A stretch of DNA of 64,000 nucleotides from Nageia nagi (lineage: Eukaryota > Pinophyta), in NCBI GenBank assembly GCA_050084985.1, contig JBITNC010000001.1, positions 101,060,001 to 101,124,000 on the forward strand, in the 5' to 3' direction. Below are positions 41,001 through 53,000 of this stretch, one piece after another (position 1 is the stretch's first letter; each line of letters starts with the position of its first letter). The position numbers were made by a program, and so were the translations under genes. The notes below the pieces were generated by a model that did not search any database, was not told the DNA's origin, and saw nothing but the letters and a program-made list of their open reading frames with translations.

Positions 41001-44000
41001 TTCAAAAGGCTATAACTTTTGCATCGGGACTTCGTTTTTCGAACCATTTGAACAGTAGGAAAGAAGAAGAAGAGAGCTTCAACTTAAAAATATAAAAGAT
41101 GAATTTTGATATGCCAACACATACAAAAAATCTAAAGTTGTTCACTCATTTAACAGATTTTATTTCAATTTTATTGTGTTCAACAGATTTTATTTCAATT
41201 TTATTGTGTTCAAGGATTTCATTTACAATATAATGAGAGGATCTTATTTGCAAGATAAAACTACATGCAACAACTATTGAAATGCTTACAACATATGGGA
41301 ATCATGATTCTGAATGCTAAAGATCCAAAGGAAGAACACTAATCAAGGATCAAAGAACGAGTACAATGGATCAAGTAGATGGAAATTTCAAGAAAGTATG
41401 GAGCAATTCCAGCCAAAGCAAAATGAGTACGATAGTTTTGAATCAATTTGATCGAGACTTTCACCATCAACAATTTGGAGAAGACGATTGTCAATTTTCA
41501 AGTTGTCATTGGAAATGTCACATCATGATATGGTTTCATAGTTTGTCCCATGTCATGGTCAGGGACATGAATTTTGATGTAATTAATTTTTATATTTCAG
41601 TTTTGATGTAATTTTGTCAAAATGTTGTTAAAGTTAGTTTAACAATAGTTAAAGTTACTCAACAAGTTAGTCAAGGTGTGTAGGAAGTTCATAAGTCATA
41701 GAAGTTTAAGAGTCTAGGTAGTTGAAAAGTTTAGATAATTGAAAGGTCTAGGTAGTTGAAGGGTCAAGGTAAATGAAGAGTCAAGCATTTTCATACCATT
41801 ATAAATTGTGAGAGACTCCTCATTTGTAAGGGCTCTCTAAAGACTAAAGAATTGATGTAACAAGGATCTTGCTATATCAATAAAGACATCATTTTGCTTC
41901 TATCTTGTGTTGTTCATTTCTTATGAGATCATTTCAAAGATGAAGATTGAATTTACAAGTCTTATGCAATAATCTTGCCTTTGCTTCTGAATTGATGTCC
42001 TTTTATGAGTTTGAGTTTTAATAGTTAACTTGTTGATCCACATGGGTCATTTCGAAAGTTTGATTATCCATGGGTAGAGGTTAGTGCATCAAGGATATCT
42101 ATGCTTGGAATCAGACATACTCTATCAATCTAGTGATTTAGATCAGCAAGGTGAACACCCTTGGAAGCTTGTAGGAAGGGTGCTAACGGTATACCCTATG
42201 GTGCTGATGATGTTGACATCGTTCTGTCTAAGGATCTGAAGCGAGAAACTAAACGATCAAGGTTATTTCAGTTACCCATGTTCGTTTTGGAAGTTGCTTG
42301 GTCAGTTGGAAACGGTTCGACATTGATTCGTGGTTATTTCTCTTGGTTAAATCCATTGATCAAGGTTATTGATATTGTTATTGTTGTTAGCACCATTGTG
42401 ACTGTTGTTGACAAAATTTGGTTACTCGATTGATGATATTATGAAGGTTCAAAAGGGTTGCACAAGTGAGGAGGCTTTTAGATTGTATATTGTAGAGCTT
42501 ACTCAATATTATTGCATATTTGTCATGTTATGCTGGCCAATAATTTAAAAGCACCCATCAACTGGATGTACTCTCACACTAAACGGAACAAGTATACATT
42601 TATGAGTCTCATCTATTTGTGTGTGTGTATTTTTACTATTGTATTTCATTTCTAGTTTTATAGTATTATGCTAAATACATATGCAATGTTGTATGAGCAA
42701 TAAAAGTAAGTAATTTGTATTTGAAGATCCAAGTAAGCCATAGGTTTCAAGTGATTACAGATCTTGAGAAAATATCTTGAGAAAAGACATATATGAAGTC
42801 TTGTACAAAGTAGATGAAGTCTTGTATAAGCTACACAACATTTGATAACATTTTGAGAAAAGACATACATGTGGTAGTAGATTGGTATCTTAGTGTGAAA
42901 CCAAGCGAGCAAAAAACATTGGAAAAAATATGAGAACTCAACAATTTAATCAACTATGCAATTGAATTGGATTAAGTGATTTCTCTTGCAAGAAATATTC
43001 AACAAAAGTTAGCTCTTATGATAAAGGAATTCTTTGTCATGGGAAACATAATTCAAGTTATTACACCAATCTAAAGAGAAACTTGTTTCATTTCTTAAGG
43101 ACCACCTCATGAAAAATGAGGGGTTTTAACCCCTTTTTCCTTGACAAGAAAAAGTGGTAAATAGATCCTTTTGCAAAATATTAGGAGTTTCGCTCAACTT
43201 TTCCAATTCCTTTCACCAACAAACCGAGTGGTGAATCACACTTTTGTGAAGTCCCCCTTGCATGATTGTAATTAATTGTGGAATCCAATGGATTCCCCTT
43301 GTAATATATTTAGCTTGTGATAGAAGACTTAATGGGCAAATGGACCCCACTATAAGCCCCAAGTGGGACGTCTCCCTCCCAAGCATAGATTAGGTGTTTT
43401 ATTATACTTGGAGATCCCGATCTTGATTGTGGGAATCCCAATGTCTGTTTTACACTTAGATGGATGGTTGGGCACTTGTTTACATGTGCCAACCTTGGGG
43501 AGACTCCTAGACCCCCATGTTGGCCCATTATGACACCTAGATCCCACGCATGGCTCCTAGACCCACGTGGGCATGCGTGGCATTCCTAGGCCCCCACGTT
43601 AGCATTAATGGCACTTCAAGCCCCCACATTGGTATGCCTGACCCCTAGGCACCCATGTTGGGTATACTGGGCCCCCAGGAGGCTAACGTTGGGATTAAGG
43701 AGTCAAGTGATGACTCCTAAGTGAGATCCAAATAGAGTTGAGTGTATAAAGAGACATTGGAGCCTCATTGTTAGATATACATGATTATATTATTATCTCT
43801 TGATACTGTTCTATGGACACAAGTATTAGTAGAGCTAAGCAATCCCCTAGATGCAGCATCTAGGAGGGCTATCAAGCTAAAGGATCTTGATTGTCTACGA
43901 CATTGACGTAGCACCCTTGCCCATCCAATGGTATTCCGAGGTTGAGCTTCTACCATTCAATCGGTCACCAGGATTAGAAGAGGGCCCCTTCGATGGAGAG

Positions 44001-47000
44001 GATTAATGTTCTAAGAAAGCAAGGTTGTCCCATGGTTCTACTAGTCTGTCTAGCATTAAGGATACACGACTTGCCCTAGTTGGCTCCTTGGAGGCCAACA
44101 TCAAGCTCTGGGAGCTTAGTATTGTATCATTGTTCATTCTTTATCATATATATAGCTAGTGGGCATTCAGATCTCATATTATCTTATGCATGTGTCCATT
44201 ATTGCAATTTGTATTCGTCTATTTTATGCATGTATGAGCCAGACGTTGGCATTGTGAGGGTTTGATCATTGATATTTGCTTGTATTGGCCAAACGTTGGC
44301 ATCTTTGTGTTGTATGAACTTGTAGTGGATGCCCTAGCTCAGACGTTAGCAATATTGCGTTGGGAATGCTTAATGTTGATGCCCTAGACCAGACGTTAGG
44401 GGTTTTGTAATTGAATTTGCTGATTTGCACTTGAGTTGTGTTTGGGATCCTTACAACTTTGGTTCCAAGTTTGAGGATTTATCACCACCATTCTCCTTCT
44501 ACTCAATGGGAGTTGATCCTGATGCATATTGAACATGCATACAATTGGGAAATTTACTCTTCTATAGGACATACACATTTTGAGGTTTGCCCTAGGTTTT
44601 CAGCCATTGGCTCCATATGTCTTGCCCTTGTCTCCTTCTCCTACCACAACTCATCTTCATCTAAAAGTTTTCAATAAGTGCTTGAGCCTTGTCTTGTTCC
44701 TGACAAGGCTCAAGCATTTATTAAACACTTTTCGACTCTTCAATCCAACATTGTCTCCATCAAACCCACGAGAAACAAAAATTGCAAATGGAAAAACATC
44801 ATGTTCCTTATGATTTTCAAGTTGGTGATCATTTATGGCTATATCTCGACAAGCGTCATTTCCAAGACAAAGCATACATAATATGGCTCATACACCATTC
44901 TTCAACAAGTGTTAAGAATGCCTACCATCTCAATCTTCCTACACACTTAGGCATTCATGATGTTGTCCATGTTGACCTCCTCAAGCTTTATCACAAGTCC
45001 ACCTTGAAGACCAATTTCCCACCTAGCCATCCAATTGATGTGGTTCATGGATCGCAACTTTCACTCAATCATGTCTTTAACACCAAGACACATCAAACTC
45101 GTTAGGTTTGTACCACATCTTACATTGTTACCAAACAACGTCAACTTTCTCGTCATGCTCAATGGATTACTTGCCATCAATTGCCTCGGCATTTCCATCT
45201 TTGTTACAAACTTTGAAGTTCAAGCTTTTGTTCTTGGGAGGAATAATGAAGATTTCCATTGCATTGCCTAACATTCTCCAATCAGCTAACACATTACATA
45301 GTTATGCAAACTCCCTCGTCAACCATGATTCGTTATTCAAACAAGTTTTTGAGGCATGTATAAAACTCTGATGATTATGAATGAAATGTTGGCTGGATTT
45401 TGAGGCCCATAGCATGGGCAAAGTACTATTGCATGCCTCTTATGAGATTCAGGTGTCTACATTAGTAATGGTGATAGCATTCTTGTATCTCGATTCTCTC
45501 CTAATATCCATGAGTCCAACATGGAATAGTATTATGTGTTTTAGAGAGTGGGTAAAAGTTTATGCAAGCATTGGTGTCTGCAAAGGTTTGTGTGCATGTA
45601 GCACCTTGCTTTGACTATTATACCAAGGGGAAAAACCCCAAAGGCCACGTATTTTGCATTGGTAGTCTATGTGGATAGTCATAGAATACAATATTGTAGT
45701 TTAGTACAATCCTTTTGTGAGGTTGAGTTGTCTGCATTAGTCTAGTTGTGAAAGCACCTGGTTTTGTACTTATGCCTTTATGGTTATTATGGTTGAACAT
45801 GAGGTTGAAGTTATTATGTTGTTCTGTGAGAAATATTATATGGACAAGTTGAGTACCATATAAGGTTGAGTCCTCATACTTTAACATGTATTTTTGGTGT
45901 AACAGGTGTATAAACAAAGGTGCATTGGCAAATACTTTGTGTTACTGTTTCTTGTCTGTGTTCTGATTATTCCCATAGTTCAATATGGCTGTGTTATGTT
46001 GATGTCATATGTGAAATATCGACATCCATATATAGTGGTATTACAACATTTTCTTACATACTGGTATCAGAGCATTTTTACAAGTACAAAACCTACATGT
46101 AAATTCAATGATACAAAGTGGACTTCGTCAAATTAGAGCACTTTATGGTTAAAAAAGAAATTTGAAGATTTGAAAAATATTATAGATTGGTTTTGAGCAC
46201 ATTCAAGAAAAAACTGTAAATATACCTTCCAAAGGATCAATCTTTCTTGCATAATTCATTTCCTCATGTACACCAAAGTATAAATCATCCAGTGAATCTT
46301 TTCTCCTACCTCTTCCATGGACCCTTGGTTCTAGGACCTGTAAGAGAAATTATTGATAAACATATTCAAATCAGACGAAACCCACAGAATTCTTGAGCAA
46401 GTATATAACATCATATAAATACATAACAAGATTAGATTACGGGTCCAGATGGGTGTGGCAGTTAGTCTCTTTGTGTTGGCTTCTGAAGTTATATTTTGTT
46501 ATTAGGATTTATTCTCCCATCCTTTTTCTGATTTTGGAATTCTTGGTTTCCATGTCTAGACCGGTCTAGTATTTGCTTGTAAGGATTTGTCTTTCATTTT
46601 TTTGCTTGTAAATGGAACTTCTTTTATCTCAGAAGCAGACCTCTGTACATTCCCCATTTAACTTATATTTCCCTAAAAACAACTCTTTGGAAAAATAAAA
46701 AGTCAAACATAATAACTCAACTATAAGTTGTTCGTGAAGAAGTTAAGCAGAAGAGCCAATTACATTTAACGTAGGACAACAATAACATTTGTTTGGAGCT
46801 TCTTTATAACTACATCTAGGGATGTTTTGTCAACATCAAATAATTTAAGAAAAAGAATCAAACGGTGAGACACATATGTGAATGAATGTAAAAAGATGTC
46901 AACAACTATATAAGCCCGCAACATTCTGTATTTGGGTCAAAAGGTGTATGAGGTGGAACAGAAGCAACAAAAACCCCTTATTAAAAATAACAATTATGAA

Positions 47001-50000
47001 ATGGTCGACCGATAACCCACAGTATAATTAGTTTAGCTTTATTTAATTGTTTTCAGTACATAGCTTTATTTTCTTGTTCTTAGCACAAAGCTTTATTTTT
47101 CTTGTTTTTAGCATTCTTTTCTTAACTGTAGAAAAATTTGTATCTGATCATTTTCTTCTAGGATCCCATTTAATTTATTTCCTTCCAATACATGAATGAC
47201 TGACTGAACTACTGTGCCCTTGATGAAGAGTGTGCTGAACCAAGCAAGGAGATCCACTGCTCAACTATTTCAGCATCATGGTAGAATATCCTAATCTCCT
47301 TTGGATGATTTCATCACCTTAGTTAAATATTTAATCACTAAAGTAAATTCAGGTTGCTATGTTACCCTGAATTCGATATGTGGGATTTTCAGCATATAAG
47401 TCCTGCAATTGTTGATGGTTCCAAGCTTCGTGGTCAATGATAACATGATTTAAGACATGGCCAAGAAGAATTGGGATTTGTCTTGGATCTGACATCCTCA
47501 GGTAACTATACATTGTTCTTTAACATTCCACAATGCTTATCAAAAAGAACCAACTTCACAAAGAACTCTTACAATATTGTAGTTTAAACTAATTTTAGCA
47601 AAGTGATGATTTATAAAAAAATCAGCAAAGCTTATTTTTTTTATGACTGAGGAAATTTAACATGCACAGGAAATAGGCAATTGACAACTGCTGAAATTCG
47701 AATTAGAAAACTCTTAATTTTATTGAAAAACTACTTTTTTAAAATCCTAGGTTTTAGACAAATATGCCTGTCAGAGATAGAGACTCATCTTCGAGATGCA
47801 TGGAGACTCCAACCAACAACTCCTAGGCATTTCTGAGATATTTGCTGGCATTACATACTCAAAAATGGCACATCCCAAATTGGAACGCTTAAAAAGAGGG
47901 AAAAAATCTGAAAATGGGGGCCCAACTTTCCTAACAATCCAAAACTTCCCATTAATCCTATAACAACTTATGTTTACTCTGGATGGTATCGTACTTTCTG
48001 ATTGGATATCCCAACTGATTTTTCAAGCCTCTTTATATTAAAAATGTACTGTATTGTATTATGCTGACAGTATATACTCAAAAATACACACAATGGAAAG
48101 TAGAACCTATGGCACGTAAAGATAGCATACAGCATATAGGTGAAGCCTTGAAGGCATCAGCCAATGATCTTCCTGGAACAAATACCCCTCTGCGCCCAAT
48201 ACAGTGAGTGCATATAACAGATAGGATATGTTATATTAGTTCAGGGTGTATAAATATAGTCATCCTGTTTCTAGGACTGGATGCAAAAATACACATTATG
48301 CTAATATTCTCATGTACTCCTATCACCGTTGAAACCAACCCCACCTATTAAATTATACATATATCCCATTGATAAGAAGGTATGATAGCAGGTGGAAGTA
48401 AAAACCCAACCAGACTAACAAAGAAAGCCAAGCAGTCATCAAAATAAATGTTTTTTTAATTGCATACGATGAATTTAGTTATTTAGTAAGCTAACAATGA
48501 TATTTAGTATTTATTATTTAGTTTTAGCTCAGTAGTCAAACTCTCCAAGTCTTGCGACAATGCATTGATGTCCTCACCACTCTAGTTATCAAAAACCATA
48601 ATAGTGAAAGTCAGGTTTGACCAATATTTGTCTGGATTCAAACTTTTGAAATTCGACCATTTAAGCATTATTCAGCAAAAAAAGGTCGATAAAAAAGAGA
48701 GAAATTAAAAAAGAAAAACTAAAATTACATTAAAATGCATCAAACGATAAGTATTCAACAATTATTCAGTCTTGCTGAATTTTAAGCGATTATTCGACAT
48801 TGCTGAATTTTTAGGTGATTATTCCTATTCATTGACTCGGCAAATATTCGGCCACATAAACCAAATTTTCAAGATTATCTTCCTCAAACCATCCAACTAT
48901 TTCCTTCATTTGGTATATTCAAGAGGAACCCCTCATGCATTCCTTGCCATGTTGCAAAGTGTGGTCAAGAGGTGATTATTCGATGTTGCTGAATTTTTAG
49001 GTGATTATTTGATGTTGCTGAATTTTTAGGTGATTATCCGTTTTCACTGACTTGGCGAATATTCAGCCACATAAACCAAATTTTCAAGATCTTCTTCCTC
49101 AAACCATCCAACTCTTTCCTTCATTTGGTATAGTTCAAGAAGAACCCCTCATGCATTCCTTGCCATATTGCAAAGTGGGGTCAAAAGGTAATGCGCCTTA
49201 AAAGGTGAGAGGCAGCACTTCGCTGGCGCAAAGCCAAACTATTTTATGAATCAGTCTTTGCTATTTCCAAACAGTAAACTGGGAATTTCATATAATTCAT
49301 ATGATAAGGTGTTTCTAAGCCCTCCCAACAGTTCTGGTTCTTCTCCCTCCAATGGTCTTGGGCCTTGTAAACAATACTTCCTCAAACATTCCTTGAAAAG
49401 TTCATTAAACCATTTGATAATCTTTAATAGCTGTAACAGTTTCACAATTTTCAATAACTTGGATCATTTACCTATGCAGGGTAGTTGGCTGAGTCTCTCT
49501 TTCTTGGGCAGTATCAAAACTCCTCTCCCTTGGATACGTGTGTATTGAGGAAGAGCACCATAATGATCATCCTAGTTATGATATTTTTATAATGGTCACA
49601 TCTGTTACAAGTCCTTGGTAACATCAGGAGATTATAGTTTGTGATATGCTTATATTTTAGCAGGTCTCAAGAGAATCCAAGTTTTTTAAGTGGATGTGAG
49701 TCTCTTGGAGGTCTTATTTCAAGTGAACCTCATGTCATTGTTCGGTCTTATATGATTCCAAAGGATTTTTCTAGTGGTTTTAAGAGTTAAGTGGCAAGGT
49801 GGGCTAGGACTAATCTTCAAGATTAAGAACTGAATTTTTAATGTTTCTAAGACAACATTGACAAGCCATATCTCAAAGAAATAAGGTAAAGTTGATAGAG
49901 CATTTTATTATCTATTGTTGTGGAGACCATTTATGTTGTTTCTCCCATTCATTTAGAGCAATTTATGTTGTTTGTTGTGCATTGGAATGAAGAAGATTAC

Positions 50001-53000
50001 AACAGCGACTCTTCTCATAAGCCTTTGTTAACATCTCCTATGAATTTTGATGATTGGAGGCATCATGAGGGTAATGATGATAATTGTAAGCATTGAGTGA
50101 TCATGATGTTGCTAATGAGGCCCATATTTCTTAATTCCAGACTAATTGAGACTCGTGATGGTCCAATGGGTGGTCCTAAGGGTTGTGGGACTAGTATGGC
50201 AGTTGAATTTGCACTACTGTTGAAGATGCATAGCCTATATCTTGAGATACTTGTGATACTATCAGTAGGACATGTGGAGACTATGACGATTAATGATTTG
50301 GAAGTTCATGCAGGAGAATATCATTGATCATTACATTCAGAGACCTTTACATGCATATAAAGTAATGAATGATTGATATCTTTACTAAAGCATTGGTAAA
50401 GGTAGGTTCTGTGCACCTATGAGAAATGAATGAGATTTTGGAATCTACAATTGAAGCGGATTTTAACGTAATGGTACCTTCTATCATCATTTGTGTGTGT
50501 CGTCTATTTATTTATCTTATTTGCATTGTCCCTCAGTCATTCTTGACGGGGGATTGTAAAGTTATTTTATTAAGGTATATGAGTTAGGCTTGCCTTTTGG
50601 AAAAATCCATTGGTATCTCAAGGTGTTTATTAGACCAAAGCCCAAAATCACAAGTTGTGCTGTACCCTAAGCAAACCTCAAATTATAACCCTAGGCCTAT
50701 ATTTAGAAATTGTGGCTTGTTGATAATTCTAAAGTTTAGACAAAGTGACAAACACAACCCTATTTTATAAATCCAAAATCATATAGTTTCTTCAAGGTGT
50801 GCTTCATTGTGCTTTCTGTGGCTATGCAGAGTCATAGGGAAGGATAGTGCCTCAAAGGTCATACAATACATCTCAACCAATCTCTGCAGGATTCATGTCC
50901 AATGATAAAGCATGACTTTAAATTCTTAATAATGCAAAAAGAGAGTTGATAATATACTCATATTAATATTGGAAATAGAAATCTACAGATATGAACCTGA
51001 TTGTGGGTGGATGGCCAGATTGGTAATGATATTAAAATCTAAAAAAGGCCTAACCCAATAACTTGGGAAACATCTACATTATCCAAGTACCATTTTATGC
51101 AACTATGTTGCAGTAGGCAGGAATCATTATATCTAAATGATTGTCACTTTGGTCCTGCTATTTTCTGTCATAGTGAAATGTCATATGCCCCCTCCATTAG
51201 CACAAGGATGATGATGAAATGAACCTTCTTGAAAGTATTCAGCACAGTGAACGTTTTTGTCCCCAAAATTTGTGTCACATCACAGGTCATGGTGAGGATA
51301 CCATTGCATATGTTATAGATCATCTCACAATATACCAAATTTCTTTGTTTTTAGCCAATTTCTCAAGACCAAAGTGTATCAATGTAATTTGTCTAATACT
51401 TGTTTAAGACAATCTGAGCTCCCTAATTGATTTTACTCCACATTTCAGACCTTCCATGCTTGGATTTTAGTAGCAGGGCATTAGAGATTTATTACATCAT
51501 TGTAAAATAATAAAATCAATATTAGTTGAGTGGTTAGAACCACTCAGGTAGATAGGGATTGCATGAGTTGACTGTATCTATTCATAGGTATCATGTGAAG
51601 TGTTAGTTTGGAGTTAGAAGACAACCATGTTGGTTGTGCTCAACAAACTTTCTTGTATAAATATGCACATATAGCATAACAAATATATTGCATTGTGAAT
51701 TATTGCATGTTATCAGAACTAGATGATGCATTGTAGGGATGGTGAGGTTATCCTCCCAGCTGATTATGTGGAAAAGAATTGGGAGTTTACTTCTATAAGG
51801 CCATATTCACCATCCATTATAGCAGAACTGTACAAAGCATTATTGTGCTTCACATAGACCTAGAAATATATCAAATATATATTCATTAGAGAGAGGACTT
51901 CAAAAGCTTTCCAATGAGTGGTCATATTAAATATTTGGATCAGTATCAAGGGAGATATGGCTATCTAAAGTTGACCCTATGATTCAGATTTTTCACAGTT
52001 TTGCCATTCAGGAATGATCAAACTTTATTCCACACACAGAGTAAAGTTGTCAAATTTTTTAAGATTTAGTTTTTTTGAATCATTATCTATTTATAATTTT
52101 AATTGAGTATTTAAAAATTATTTTATGCCAAAAAAAGGTTTACAAGTTTATGATTATAGCAATTGTGTTCACAATTGAGTGTATAACTGATGGTATCCAC
52201 TTTATTTAAGTACTTGGAGTGCATGATCAGTGGTACCTAACACTACTAAAAATTTCGCAAGAGCAGTTCAGAAAAACGGGGCGGCATATATTCTTTCCCA
52301 ACAATCAACATACGCTTGATCAAGATTTTGACGATGTTTTGGTGAGTCACATGTGATCAAACAAAATCAAGGCTTGATGTACAACAAATAGAGTGAACCT
52401 CATAAGTAGTGATCTACTTTGTTACATATGGTGGTTGTAGCGATTAGTCATCCATGCAATTCAATAGGATGAGAAGGTTACCATAAGGACATTCATGGTT
52501 GAAAAAGAAAGCTCAAAGATATGTATGAGTAAGTGAAGGCCCACACCCCACTTATTGTGAATGGATGAGCTTGTCTCCATTTGTAAAATGATGGATGTGA
52601 TTGGATGTCTGTAATTACCCTGACTAGAAAATTTAAAAATTTTACAAATAAAATCAGACTTTCACAATTCCAATCTGAATACAAACCTTAAGTATGCAGG
52701 TCTACTCAAATTGTACCCTAGAATTTCAGATCTGAATAAATAGTGAAAGGAATTGTAGATCCAAACCCTCAATAATGAGATCATAATAAAATATTTGAAG
52801 TTTACTCAAATAAATCAGATCTGCAAAACTGCTCAGAAAATGACACAGAAAACCCTCAAACTGGCTGGATCTAGCCACATAAATTTCATAAAAAAATATC
52901 TGCAAGTGGCAATACAATATATGGCTATCAGAGTGCAAGAGAAAACCTCCAAACATGCAAAACAAATTGCCCAATGCTGGACGTCCCCGTCTAGGAGGAA

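Noticed and set aside
48772-48975. 67-codon plus frame
   Set aside because: It lies in one unit of a tandem duplication, and the frame is not kept in the other unit.
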